From NCBI RefSeq assembly GCF_038502225.1, contig NC_091341.1, forward strand, positions 5,700,052 through 5,764,051: a stretch of DNA of 64,000 nt. Direction: 5' to 3'. Shown here one piece after another: positions 1 through 9,999 of the stretch. Position numbers and translations under genes: made by a program. The notes below the pieces were generated by a model. It made no database searches and was not told the DNA's origin. It saw only the letters and a list, made by a program, of their open reading frames with translations. How positions within the stretch are numbered: the first letter of the stretch is position 1; the number at the start of each line of letters is the position of its first letter. Source of the DNA: Cherax quadricarinatus (lineage: Eukaryota > Arthropoda > Malacostraca > Decapoda > Parastacidae).

Positions 1-315
1 CTAACTTTTTTTCCCTTTTCTACTTTTAAAACATCTTCCACCAATGCCCTCTTTCCTGACCCCCTTTCCTGTAACCACAAACTTCGTGAACACTCAAAAC
101 ACATTTTAAAACCCCAACCCTTTGACCCCATTTCCCATGCTTTTATTAGCCCATTATCCCCAAAGCTGTTTTTATCTTTCCCCCAACCCTCTTTTTTTTA
201 TAAACCTTTTCCTCTTCCTTGATGCTTCTATTCCCCTTTGTATCCATCTACCTTTACTCTCAGGAGCTACAACTAGAAAGTGATCTGATATATCTGTGGC
301 CCTCTATAAACATGA
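1..315 (-). pseudogene. RTE LINE fragment, endonuclease-RT linker region
   Basis: This stretch aligns by eye, with many indels, to about 12110-12460, inside the minus-strand RTE copy. Shared landmarks are CTAACTTTTT, a CCTATAACCACAAACTTC-like block, and a GAGCTACAACTA / CCTCTATAAAC block just before the (TA)n tract. It carries no intact frame and has unusually many stretched C, T and A runs compared with its homologue, so it is either old or poorly resolved sequence. It runs off the left edge of the window. Confidence 0.6.
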
Positions 316-326
316 TATATATATAT

Positions 327-369
<43 letters not shown>

Positions 370-739
370 CCAAAGAATAGGCAGAACCTTCCATCTTGGC
401 TTAAATAACAACGTTCATCTTGCAAATGGGACAAGTGAAAATTTGTATGATAATTCCCCAAAATCATTCTGAACCTAACAAAAAAAATATATTTCACTGT
501 GTTTGTTTAGTATTAAATTATTGTAAACAAACTAAAATATATTTAGTTGGAAGCTAAAATAAATTGAGTTTGTTTTAATAAGGTTATGTAAGTTTCTAAT
601 TTCCTTTGGTACAAAATTATAAATTTTTACATCAACGTTAATGAAAAATATATCTTAAACGTGAAGAAAAAAATTTTAAAAAGGGACTTAATTTAAATGA
701 GTTCTTAGCAATTGACCAGTTTTACATATTCGGCACGAC

Positions 740-815
<76 letters not shown>
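310..815 (-). mobile_element. (TA)n-bounded non-autonomous element, copy 1 (reverse)
   Basis: A roughly 373 bp AT-rich core (368-740) lies between (TA)n tracts at about 312-367 and 744-815. The same core appears forward at 14457-14847 and 40005-40387. Its right end carries TTCGGCACGACA, the terminal motif of the other copies; its left end has decayed to TGCCAAAGAATAGGCAG. The core has no coding capacity. The small inverted ends look MITE-like, but no target duplication can be read because both flanks are TA repeat. Confidence 0.65.
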
Positions 816-820
<5 letters not shown>

Positions 821-1002
821 TTAGAAGGTTGGTAGACAGCAACCGCCAGGAAGTACTACCTGCCAAGTGAGTGTAAAACGAAAGCCTGTAATTTTTTTTA
901 CATGATGGTAGGATTTCTGGTGTCCTTTTTCGCCCTCATGAACATGCAAGTTTTCCCAGGTACGTCTTGCTATTTCTACGTACACTTAGGTCAAAATCAC
1001 AT
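816..1002 (+). repeat. RTE-type 5' leader, solo copy
   Basis: The block starting GGTTGGTAGACAGCAACC and ending near CACTTAGGTCAAAATCAC matches 49055-49265 (plus) and 13780-14011 (minus). At both other sites it lies immediately upstream of RTE leader and ORF sequence, in the same orientation. I read it as the distal 5' UTR or promoter part of that RTE family. This copy has no ORF behind it: it abuts the 3' tail of the family A LINE at 1003. Confidence 0.55.
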
Positions 1003-1157
1003 CATAAGAACATAAGAACATAAGAAAGGAGGAACACTGCAGCAGGCCTGTTGGCCCATACTAGGCAGGTCCTTTACAATTCATCCCACTAACAAACATT
1101 TGACCAACCCAATTTTCAATGCTACCCAAGAAATAAGCTCTGATGTGCAAGTCCCAC

Positions 1158-4094
1158 TCAAATCCAACCCCTCCCACTCATGTACTTATCCAACCTAAAT
1201 TTGAAACTACCCAAGGTCCTAGCCTCAATAACCCAACTAGGTAGACTGTTCCACTCATCAACTACCCTATTTCCAAACCAATACTTTCCTATGTCCTTTC
1301 TAAATCTAAACTTATCTAATTTAAATCCATTACTGCGGGTTCTCTCTTGGAGAGATATCCTCAAGACCTTGTTAATATCCCCTTTATTAATACCTATCTT
1401 CCACTTATACACTTCGATCAGGTCTCCCCTCATTCTTCGTCTAACAAGTGAATGTAACTTAAGAGTCTTCAATCTTTCTTCATAAGGAAGATTTCTAATG
1501 CTATGTATTAATTTAGTCATCCTACGCTGAATGTTTTCTAACGAATTTATGTCCATTCTGTAATATGGAGACCAGAATTGAGCTGCATAATCTAGGTGAG
1601 GCCTTACTAATGATGTATAAAGCTGCAGTATGACCTCTGGACTTCTGTTGCTTACACTTCTTGATATAAATCCCAGTAATCTATTTGCCTTATTACGTAC
1701 GCTTAGGCATTGCTGTCTTGATTTAAGGTTGCTGCTTACCATAATCCCCAAGTCCTTTTCGCAATCTGTATGGTTAAGTTCTACATTATTTAACTTATAA
1801 GTGCTAGGGTTATGGACACTCCCGAGCTTCAGAACCTTGCATTTATCTACATTGAACTGCATCTGCCACTTTTCTGACCAAGAGTAGAGTTTGTCTAAAT
1901 CCTCCTGAAGTTCCCTAACATCTACGTTTGAATCAATTATCCTACCTATCTTCGTGTCATCGGCGAATTTGCTCATATCACTAGTAATTCCTTCATCAAG
2001 ATCATTGATATATATTATAAACAACAACGGGCCCAAGACTGATCCCTGTGGAACGCCACTTGTTACTGATCCCCACTCGGATTTAACCCCATTTATGGAC
2101 ACTCTTTGCTTCCTGTCTGTGAGCCATGATTCGATCCACGAGAGCACCCTTCCCCCAATGCCATGAGCTGCTACTTTCTTCAACAGTCTTTGGTGAGGAA
2201 CTCTATCAAATGCCTTACTAAAATCTAAGTAAATAATATCAAATTCTTTATCGTGGTCAACAGCCTCAAAAGCTTTACTGAAGAAAGTTAATAAATTAGT
2301 TAGACAGGACCGGCCTCTTGTGAATCCATGCTGAGTATCTTTAATCAAGCTATGCTTATCGAGATGGCTTCTTATAATCTCAGCTATAATTGACTCTAGT
2401 AATTTGCCTACAATTGAGGTCAGGCTTATTGGGCGGTAATTTGACGGTAACGACTTGTCCCCTGTTTTAAAAATAGGAATTACATTAGCCATCTTCCACA
2501 TATCAGACACTGCACCTGTTTGAAGAGATAAATTAAAAATATTAGTTAATGGTTCACAGACTTCCATTTTGCATTCCTTAAGAACCCTTGAAAAAACCTC
2601 ATCAGGACCCGGTGACTTATTTTGCTTCAGTCGGTCTATCTGCTTCACAACCATTTCACTAGTGACTGTGATGTTACATAATTTATCTTCTTCTGATCCA
2701 CTATAAAAATTAATTACCGGAATATTATTAGTGTCTTCCTGTGTAAAAACCGAGAGAAAATAATTATTTAAAATCGAGCACATTTCATTCTCTTTGTCAG
2801 TAAGATGCCCATAGTTATTTTTAAGGGGACCTATCTTATCTCTGACTTTTGTTCTATATACCTGGAAAAAACTTTTTGGGTTAGTTTTAGAATCCCTAGC
2901 AACTTTAATTTCATAGTCCCTTTTAGCTTTTCTTATCCCCTTTTTAATGTCCCTCTTAATGTCAATATACTGATTCATAAGATGACCCTCGCCTCTTTTG
3001 ATACGCCTATAAATTCCTTTCTTATGCCCTAGTAGATATTTCAGCCTATTATTCATCCATTTTGGGTCATTTCTATTTGATCTAATTTCCTTATAAGGGA
3101 TAAACGTTCTTTGAGCAGCATGTATTGTGTTCAGAAAACTGTCATATTGATAGCTCTCTTCGTTACCCCAGTCAACAGATGATAAGTGTTCTCTAAGCCC
3201 ATCGTAATCTGCTAAGCGAAAATCTGGGACTGTTACTGAGTTATCCCTACTATCATACTTCCATTCAATTCTAAATGTAATTGATTTGTGGTCGCTAGCA
3301 CCCAGTTCCTCTGAAACTTCTAAATTATTAACAAGGGATTCATTGTTTGCCAGAACTAAGTCAAGCAGGTTATTTCCCCTTGTAGGTTCTGTCACAAACT
3401 GCTTCAAAAAACAATCCTGAACTACTTCTAAGAAATCGTATGATTCTAAATTCCCAGTCAAGAAATTCCAATCAATATGACTAAAGTTAAAGTCTCCTAG
3501 AATTACTACATTATCGTGCCTTGTGGCCCTAACAATTTCCTCCCATAGTAGTCTCCCTTGGTCCCTATCTAAATTTGGGGGACGGTATATCACACCTAAA
3601 ATTAATTTTTCATGCCCCTCTGAAAATTCTATCCAAACAGACTCTGTATGTGTTACTTCAGACTTAATACCCGTTTTTATGCAACAGTTCAAGCGATCTC
3701 GGACATACAATGCCACCCCACCCCCCTTCCCGATACTTCTATCTACTTGGAACAATTTAAAACCCTGAATGTGACATTCTGCAGGCATGTCCCGACTTTT
3801 TGAGTTAAACCACGTCTCAGTAATGGCAAATACATCTATGTTACCTGCACTAGCAACTAGTCTCAACTCGTCCATCTTATTCCTAGCACTGCGACTATTT
3901 GTGTAATATATACTTAAGGACCCTCCACTCTCTTTACCCTTCCTGCTCCTTTCTGTTATTCCACTAAACTTATTACTGTCCTTGTCAATTAGTGCCACTG
4001 GCTTTCCAATATCCTCCTCATTTTGCCTATTACTAGTTCTCCTAGTACTCATGTTACTACCCTGCGACTTCACAGTTTTCCCGCCAAAACCCAT
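1158..4094 (-). CDS. LINE ORF2 protein: AP-like endonuclease and reverse transcriptase
   Basis: An intact 978-residue frame starts at an ATG (4092-4094), 14 bp after the ORF1 stop. The N-terminal third is an endonuclease/exonuclease/phosphatase domain, with ETW near residue 93, GDFN near 200 and SDH near 267, the catalytic signatures of LINE nicking endonucleases. The reverse transcriptase follows: LDFSKAFD near 623, GVPQGSVLGP near 680 and the FADD catalytic box near 710. The C-terminus has the thumb/connection region typical of CR1-like elements. The protein would nick target DNA and prime cDNA synthesis there. All visible catalytic residues are present. Plus-strand frames over this region are antisense shadows. 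Confidence 0.93.
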   Translation of the reverse strand: MGFGGKTVKSQGSNMSTRRTSNRQNEEDIGKPVALIDKDSNKFSGITERSRKGKESGGSLSIYYTNSRSARNKMDELRLVASAGNIDVFAITETWFNSKSRDMPAECHIQGFKLFQVDRSIGKGGGVALYVRDRLNCCIKTGIKSEVTHTESVWIEFSEGHEKLILGVIYRPPNLDRDQGRLLWEEIVRATRHDNVVILGDFNFSHIDWNFLTGNLESYDFLEVVQDCFLKQFVTEPTRGNNLLDLVLANNESLVNNLEVSEELGASDHKSITFRIEWKYDSRDNSVTVPDFRLADYDGLREHLSSVDWGNEESYQYDSFLNTIHAAQRTFIPYKEIRSNRNDPKWMNNRLKYLLGHKKGIYRRIKRGEGHLMNQYIDIKRDIKKGIRKAKRDYEIKVARDSKTNPKSFFQVYRTKVRDKIGPLKNNYGHLTDKENEMCSILNNYFLSVFTQEDTNNIPVINFYSGSEEDKLCNITVTSEMVVKQIDRLKQNKSPGPDEVFSRVLKECKMEVCEPLTNIFNLSLQTGAVSDMWKMANVIPIFKTGDKSLPSNYRPISLTSIVGKLLESIIAEIIRSHLDKHSLIKDTQHGFTRGRSCLTNLLTFFSKAFEAVDHDKEFDIIYLDFSKAFDRVPHQRLLKKVAAHGIGGRVLSWIESWLTDRKQRVSINGVKSEWGSVTSGVPQGSVLGPLLFIIYINDLDEGITSDMSKFADDTKIGRIIDSNVDVRELQEDLDKLYSWSEKWQMQFNVDKCKVLKLGSVHNPSTYKLNNVELNHTDCEKDLGIMVSSNLKSRQQCLSVRNKANRLLGFISRSVSNRSPEVILQLYTSLVRPHLDYAAQFWSPYYRMDINSLENIQRRMTKLIHSIRNLPYEERLKTLKLHSLVRRRMRGDLIEVYKWKIGINKGDINKVLRISLQERTRSNGFKLDKFRFRKDIGKYWFGNRVVDEWNSLPSWVIEARTLGSFKFRLDKYMSGRGWI

Positions 4095-4108
4095 ACCACT
4101 AATTATTC

Positions 4109-5073
4109 CTAGTTTAAAGACCTAACAGCTCCCTCCACTGCGTTGGCCAGTGCTCCCACCCCACACCTAGATAAGTGAACCCCATCCCTGGCATACATGT
4201 CATTTCTGCCATAGAAGAGGTCCCAGTTGTCAATGAATGTTACCGCATTTTCCTTACAGTACTTGTCCAGCCAGCAATTGACACCAATTGCTCTGGACAA
4301 CCATTCATTTCCAACTCCTCTCCTTGGCAAAATGCCACATATGACAGGTTTCCCACCCTTCCTCCTAATTATCTCTATTGCTGACCTATACCTGCTAATC
4401 AGGTCCTCACTCCTACGTCTGCCAACATCGTTGCCTCCAGCACTGAGACAGATAATAGGATTGCTCCCATTACCTCTCATGATGTCATCCAGACGGCTAA
4501 CAATATCCTTCATCCCAGCCCCAGGAAAACACACTCTCTGCCTCCTACTCCTATCCTTCAAACAGAATGCCCTATCCATGTACCTAATCTGGCTATCCCC
4601 AACAACAACAATGTTTTTACCTTCCTTGGCGTCGTCCGACGTGATGCTCCGAGTAGTCGACTCACATTCGCCAGGTAGCATTACACCACTTGTAGAATTC
4701 GTCAAGACGTTCTCGATGGTCTTCGTTGGGGTTTCTAGGGATGTCTTACTCACGTCTGCCAATGCTTCTTTGGTGCTCGTTGTGGCATTCCCAGCAGAAC
4801 ACTCACATTCGTCAGGTAGCACCGAGAATGAGTTGGAAGTTTCCACGGTAGTCTTCTGGTTTCTCGTTGTTTCCGCCTCTCCAACCGTTTTCTTGATCTT
4901 CAGTTGGTTCCATGTTGCCCGGCCACTGACCAAGCTCCCCTCTTAACCTGGGGACTCACAACAGGAGGATTACTACGAATCCTCTTGTTCTCCTCCGTCA
5001 ATCGCCGTATCTCCAGTTTAGCAACTCTGAGTTCTTCTCTCAGCTGCTGGTAAAGCTGCTCAAGAGAGGGCAT
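4109..5073 (-). pseudogene. LINE ORF1: coiled-coil and SGNH/GDSL esterase-like protein, frameshifted
   Basis: The C-terminal 274-codon frame (4109-4933) contains KNIVVVGDSQIRYMD, CLSAGGNDVG and a late DGVHLS block. These match the GDS, N-D and D-x-x-H blocks of SGNH-fold hydrolases, which occur in ORF1 of several CR1/L2 elements. That frame has no ATG at its 5' end; it opens after a TAA. The real start appears to be an ATG at 5071-5073 in another frame, encoding MPSLEQLYQQLREELRVAK and then a charged heptad-like coiled coil. The two frames meet near 4915-4935, so one small indel has broken ORF1. The role of the esterase in retrotransposition is unclear. Confidence 0.8.
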
Positions 5074-5151
5074 CCTGGTTCAGATTCACAGAGAGCACAC
5101 AAACAGGTCTTCACAGAGCTAAGTACACGTCACCACTGAGCTAAGTACACG

Positions 5152-5261
5152 TATAAATTACTAAATTTGAAAAGAGAAACTTTTGTTTTTTCATTTTGAG
5201 CCACCCTGCCTTGGTGGGATACGGCCGGTTTGTTGAAAGAAACAAAATATATAAAGAGGGA
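5152..5261 (+). repeat. RTE 3' UTR end, solo
   Basis: The TTGAGCCACCCTGCCTTGG / TGGGATACGGCCGG block is the same as the 3' UTR end of the full-length RTE at about 52590-52640. It ends in an A/TA-rich tail near 5245-5261. The preceding ATTACTAAA...GAGAAAC stretch resembles the RTE leader just upstream of its ORF (about 49438-49470). That suggests a short internal-deletion derivative with leader joined to 3' UTR, not a simple truncation. Confidence 0.6.
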
Positions 5262-5608
5262 GGCTTTATAACAGCCCCCTTCTCTTCTGCCGGCTACTTA
5301 GCCACTTAGCCTGCAGGTAAAGCATATGTACTCTCAAAAACACAGGCCCATGCACACACTAGATCCTTAAAGGAAAATCGTGAGAGCATATCAACAATAA
5401 AATAAACAATGGCCTAGACTTGGCCAAAAGTGCCACCCACGTACCAAACCAAACACCATAACTTCTTATTCCAGCCACTGTTATCCTGGAACTGCCTCAT
5501 GAACACACCTCTCCTCTCCTGGCCACTCTGACTAGGAATAACACGCTTATGGCTTCAGAATAAATCCCATGAACCGACATATATCGAGCGTTTTATATAC
5601 ACATATTT
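5262..5608. other. No feature recognised
   Basis: About 350 bp with no supported ORF, RNA or repeat. It separates the RTE tail from the inverted repeat. Confidence 0.5.
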
Positions 5609-6006
5609 AACACTACACTGCATAATATGACATATATTATGCAGTGTAGTGTTGAGAACATATGTACATTATAAGAACATAAGAACATAAGAAAGGAGGA
5701 ACACTGCAGCAGGCCTGTTGGCCCATACTAGGCAGGTCCTTTACAATTCATCCCACTAACAAACATTTGACCAACCCAATTTTCAATGCTACCCAAGAAA
5801 TAAGCTCTGGCTTATTTCTTGGGTAGCATTGAAAATTGGGTTGGTCAAATGTTTGTTAGTGGGATGAATTGTAAAGGACCTGCCTAGTATGGGCCAACAG
5901 GCCTGCTGCAGTGTTCCTCCTTTCTTATGTTCTTATGTTCTTATAATGTACATAAGTTCTCAACACTACACTGCATAATATATCTTATATTATGCAGTGT
6001 AGTGTT
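5609..6006. repeat. 398 bp inverted repeat of two family A LINE 3' ends with palindromic tips
   Basis: The arms 5609-5805 and 5810-6006 are near-perfect reverse complements around a 4 nt spacer (TCTG). About 130 bp of each arm is the 3' end of the family A LINE, matching 1003-1132 and including the octamer tail. Outside the LINE part, each arm ends in its own 45 bp palindrome (5609-5653 and 5962-6006) built on AACACTACACTGCATAATAT. I saw one mismatch in the short link between tail and palindrome. Single-stranded, this would form one long hairpin with cruciform-prone tips. Confidence 0.9.
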
Positions 6007-6072
6007 GAATATCAGCCGAAGATTCTGGAAGGTTACGGATAACTAAATAAGCTTTGTTTCACATAATATACG

Positions 6073-6132
6073 TTACCTGGAGAAGGTTTCGGGGTCAACG
6101 CCCCCGCTACCCGGTCTGTGATCAGGCTTCAT
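6073..6132 (-). repeat. LINE family C 3' terminal fragment
   Basis: TTACCTGGAGAAGGTTTCGG, then CAACGCCCCCG and CCCGGTCTGTGATCAGG, is the reverse complement of the type of sequence ending the family C LINE near 8350-8445. A similar fragment lies at 33585-33650. It is a short 5'-truncated remnant. Confidence 0.5.
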
Positions 6133-6664
6133 ATTGTGTTACATCTAAGATATAATGATTAATAAAAAAAAATCATCCACTACAGTTTAAAGAAGTAAAC
6201 TGCACCTAAGACTTCAACAAAATTAAAAGAATTGTTGCAATAAACTGTTGTATAAAGCTGCAAATTAGTTATTTCACACAGTGTAATGAAAATAAGAATG
6301 AATTTATTGGGGCTCAACAGCTTTCATAGGTTACATCCATTTTCATATATAACAGTTCATTAAGACTCGTGCATGGAAGGTACTCATAAATTCGTGTGTT
6401 GCACGTAATCACAAGTTCATGGAAGGTTGAAGGTTTTTGCTGCACGCAACTGGGAGGAAAAAAAAATCCTGCTATTGTTTTTGGCGATGCTGAATTATTA
6501 TTATAATCAAGGGGGAAGCGCTAAACCCGGAGGATTATACAGCGCCTGGGGGGGGAGGGGATGTGGAAGGCATTCAGGCTTAATTCGGGGAACTGGAGCA
6601 TAGATCCAATTCCCTAAATCAAGAGCCCCTCACCAACATCAAGGAACCTTCCTTGAGGGGTGGC
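6133..6664. other. Unassigned sequence, probable dispersed repeat at 6490-6664
   Basis: The first 350 bp holds nothing I can support. From about 6490 the sequence (ATTATTATAATC, then GAAGCGCTAAACCCGGAGGA) resembles a dispersed repeat type; a weak echo (CGCTAAGCCCTGGAGG) occurs near 42760. It ends in an AAGGAACCTTCCTT palindrome near 6640-6655. The classification is from recognition only. Confidence 0.35.
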
Positions 6665-6930
6665 GATGCTGAAGTTCCACAGTAAGGCAGGTCAGAATCT
6701 AGTAACCACTGTATGGGTTGATGTAGACCAATAATTACTGGTTCATCTGAGTTGGTGACCATTTCTTCTCCTTCCACTTGTTCCATTGCCTCTTTAAATG
6801 GATTAAGAACTGTCTCAGCCTTCTTTAGTGCCGCCATCTCCATTAAAGTAATTTCTTGACTTATATTCTTCCTACCACACGTTCCGATCCTTTCAGAACT
6901 CACTTGATCATCTTTAGCTGTAAATTCCAT
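6665..6930 (-). pseudogene. hAT/ZBED-type transposase-like fragment
   Basis: The frame encodes TLMEMAALKKAETVLNPFKE, then a short acidic stretch and DEPVIIGL. This pattern (a Leu-rich helix, L-x-PF-x-EA, then P-x-I-x-GL) resembles the middle of hAT-superfamily transposases and domesticated ZBED proteins. The last 16 residues of the 103-codon frame come from the neighbouring repeat, so they are not original. No catalytic DDE residue or BED finger is visible. It could be a chance resemblance. Confidence 0.35.
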
Positions 6931-7364
6931 CTAGTTACATTTAGAGATTGAAAAAAAAAATCTTTTGGATGAATGGTGAAGCAGATGACCTTCAGATTGA
7001 GTTTACAAGATAAGATTTTTGAGTGTAAGAAAAGCGGCTCATACGTTCTGGGAAAAAAACGAGAACACTTTTCACCTCCATTTCCCTCTCAATGACATCT
7101 GCCTCTACTTGAACCTGCTAAGTCACATCTTTCTGAATCAGCGTCATGAAAACCAGAGAGATACATACATCAAAAGCATTATTTATTGAGAAGGGATTCT
7201 CTACTTCAACTTTATTTACCCTGATACCATAACAGTCAACCAACTCCTCACATGCAGCTACTATATTGAAAGCAGTAAGTCTTCAAATATATCACAAGCA
7301 TAAACTATTGATTTCAATTCCCAGTTCTTGTTTGTAAAGTTAATTGTTTGCCGAGGAATGATAT
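6931..7364. other. No feature recognised
   Basis: About 430 bp of AT-rich sequence without a supported gene or repeat. Confidence 0.45.
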
Positions 7365-7450
7365 ACTGCGATTGGTTCAAAGAATCATTTCAGCAGAGCT
7401 TTTAACACCGAACTGATATGGGTCGTCTTACTGTTATGTGCAAGACAAAT
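7365..7450 (+). repeat. LINE family D fragment
   Basis: The block around CATTTCAGCAGAGC and CTTACTGTTATGT matches 41325-41400, inside the family D LINE C-terminal region. Only about 85 bp is retained, directly before a family C fragment. Confidence 0.5.
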
Positions 7451-7479
7451 GTTAAGGTGTAAAGCTCTGTTCCACAACG

Positions 7480-8445
7480 CACAGTACTCGCTCCCATCCT
7501 CATCCTCATATGACATAGACAGAGATGTAAGCCATGGCTCCATGTCTTCCTTTCCAGACGATTACCGAACTGCCATGACAGCGTCCTCCATCGAAGACTC
7601 TGCTAGACTCCAAGCAAACATCAAACAAATCTTTAAGTGGGCCATAGATATGAATATGAAGTTCAATGAAGAGAAATCTCAACTACTCAGATATGGAAAA
7701 CTTGAAGAAATCAAAACTGTATCAGGGGTATACAACAAATTCTAGCCATATAATAGAGCAAAAAAGCAATGTGAAGCGCCTGGGAGTGATGTCAGAGGAT
7801 CTTGCCTTCAAAGACCACAACATTGTACCCACCGCATCTGCTAGGAAAATGATAGGATGGATAATAAGAACATTCAAAACTAGGGACGCCAAGTCCATGA
7901 TTATTCTCTTCAAATCGCTTGTTCTTCCTAGGCTGGAATACTGCTGTACACCAACTGCCTCCTCCAAGGCAGGGGAAATTGCTGACATGGAGAGTGTACA
8001 AAGAACTTTCAAGGTACACATAGGTACGATAAGGCACCTAAATTACTGGAAACGGTTGAAGTCCCATGATGTGTATTCCCTAGAACGTAGGCGAGTAAGA
8101 TACATGATACTGTACACTTAGAAAATTCTAGAGGGACTGGTACCAAACTTGCACACGAAAATCACTCCCAATGAAAGCAAAAGATTCGGCAGGAGATGCA
8201 ACATTCCCTCAAAGAAAGCAGGGGTGCCACGAGTGCACTGAGAGGGCCCAAGACTGTTCAATTGCCTCCAAGCATGCATAAGGGGGATTACCAATAGACC
8301 CCTGGCTGTCTTCAAGGAGGCGCTGGACAGGCAAATAAAGTCAGTGCCTGACCAGCCGGGCTGTGGTTCATTTGTCAGTTTGCGTGCGGCCAGCAGTAAC
8401 AGCCTGGCTGACCCCCGAAACCCTCTCCAGTTATACTCCTTATAA
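7480..8445 (+). pseudogene. LINE family C reverse transcriptase C-terminal half and 3' end
   Basis: Two overlapping frames (7449-7745 and 7666-8121) together give a CR1-like RT tail. SFPDDYRT stands where the catalytic FADD box should be, followed by IFKWAIDMNMKFNEEKSQLL and LPRLEYC. The A-to-P change in the catalytic box and the frameshift near 7666-7745 make it inactive. Downstream of 8121 the frame is lost, but sequence typical of this family's 3' end continues to CCCCCGAAACCCTCTCCAG at about 8430. The 5' part of the element is missing. Confidence 0.7.
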
Positions 8446-8650
8446 TTTATTAAACAGCTTATAATCTCCTACCCATTAGATATTCTCAAGTTCCAGGTTG
8501 AATACTATCATCAAATGCACGGTAATTTTTACCTACAAGACAGACAACGACTTCCATCACATATTCTCCATACAGCTGATGCTGTAGTACTGGCACTTAC
8601 GTCAGAACTGTTTAAGAAACCACCAGGACTCACCATCCCACTAAGAATGG
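8446..8650. other. Spacer between two LINE fragments
   Basis: About 200 bp, weakly protein-like but with no motif I recognise. Confidence 0.4.
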
Positions 8651-9475
8651 ATCTCCGTAGGTGTCAAAAGTATTCCTAGTGGGGATGCAATCACATATAC
8701 ATAGGATATTCCACTACAAGAACATACACGCACCAGTACAGAGGGAATACGTGTGTAGTACACAACAAAGCACACACACACACGATCTTGGGGTGAGTAT
8801 AACACCGGTCACATCTCCGGAGGCGCACATCAACCAAATAACTGCTGCAGCATTTGGGCGCCTAGCAAACCTAAGAACAGCATTTCGACATCTTTATAAG
8901 GACTCGTTCAGAACCCTGTACACTGTGTACGTTAGGTCCATATTGGAATATGCAGCACCAGTTTGGAACCCACACCTAGCCAAGCATGTAAGGAAGCTAG
9001 AGAAAGTGCAAAGGTTTGCAACAAGACTAGTCCCGGGGCTAAGGGGTATGTCCTACGAGGAGAGGTTAAGGGAGATCGATCTGACGACACTGGAAGACAG
9101 GAGAGATAAGGGGGATATGATAACGACTTATAAAATTCTGAGAGGAATCGACAAGGTGGACAGAGACAGAATGTTCCAGAGATGGGACAGCAACAAGGGG
9201 TCACAGTTGGGAGCTGAAGATTCAGATGAATCACAGGGATGTTAGGAAGTATTTTTTTCAGTCACAGAGTTGTCAGGAAGTGGAATAGTTTGGGTAGTGA
9301 TGTCGTAGAGGCAGGATCCATACATAGCTTTAAGCAGAAGTATGATAAAGCTCATGGAACAGGAAGAGTGAGCTAGTAGCGGCCAGCGAAGAGGCGGGGC
9401 CAGGAGCTGTGAATCGACCCCTGTAACCACACCTAGGTGTGTAGAACTAGACGAGTACACACATCTTGTACCGCA
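8651..9475 (+). pseudogene. LINE family B reverse transcriptase C-terminal fragment and 3' end
   Basis: The 194-codon frame (8661-9245) contains HDLGVSITPVTSPEAHINQI, FGRLANLR, LEYAAPVWNPH and MSYEERLREIDLTTLEDRR, the conserved C-terminal blocks of CR1-type RTs. It lacks the catalytic core. The tail region (GGCGGGGCCAGGAGCTG, then a CA-rich end near 9458-9470) is the family B 3' terminus seen repeatedly in the window. This copy is 5'-truncated and defective. Confidence 0.8.
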
Positions 9476-9999
9476 AAGCAAGAGAAAGAGGAAGGTTAAG
9501 TCTTGAGTCAGTGGTTATACATATCTCCAACACCATCACACACAACAGTGGCAAGTACTTCTTAACTAAACCCATTACTAAAAATATTGTGAAAACACGA
9601 AAATCAGGAAGTGACTTCGTGATCCAGACTGCACTCGTCGTTACCTTAACCTGCACTGCCTACACGACACCAGACCATCCACCTCTTAGACGTCATTTCA
9701 CCTTCACTAGTTGGAACATCTCACCTTTTACTTCATTCTCACCCAGCACCTGACTCCACCATATATATCACTCTGTATATGTCGCTTGTTTTGCTATTTT
9801 CTGTAATGATAAAGCGTCATGGAGAATAAAATCTTAATAAAGGTCTCCGTTTGGTACTGTACAAGTGCCTATGTAAACCATTTCTCAGTTACAACATACT
9901 TCAACAGTTGTAGCTGTGCTAGTATACAGTAGACTGCCTCCTTATGGACTATAAGGCCTATTATTATTATTTATTATTATTTATTACTATTATTTTTTT
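9476..9999. other. No gene recognised; short (ATT)n near 9961-9995
   Basis: The 95-codon frame here has no recognisable domain. A degraded ATT trinucleotide tract directly precedes the RTE 3' end. Confidence 0.45.

Larger units (their letters stand above)
1003..5151 (-). mobile_element. CR1-like LINE, family A, near full length
   Basis: Reading on the minus strand, the element has a 5' UTR (about 5151-5074) with two copies of AGCTAAGTACACGT, then ORF1, a short gap, ORF2, a 3' UTR, and a tail of 8 bp TTCTTATG-type units at 1003-1024. Short octamer tails are characteristic of CR1-clade LINEs. Two ORFs, with an esterase-type ORF1 and an endonuclease-RT ORF2, match CR1/L2 organisation. ORF2 is open throughout while ORF1 carries one frameshift, so the copy looks young. 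Both flanks are RTE-derived (leader at 816-1002, 3' UTR at 5152-5261), so it may have landed in a short RTE derivative. Confidence 0.85.

Noticed and set aside
4227..4946. 239-codon plus frame over LINE ORF1
   Set aside because: Antisense shadow of the esterase ORF1.
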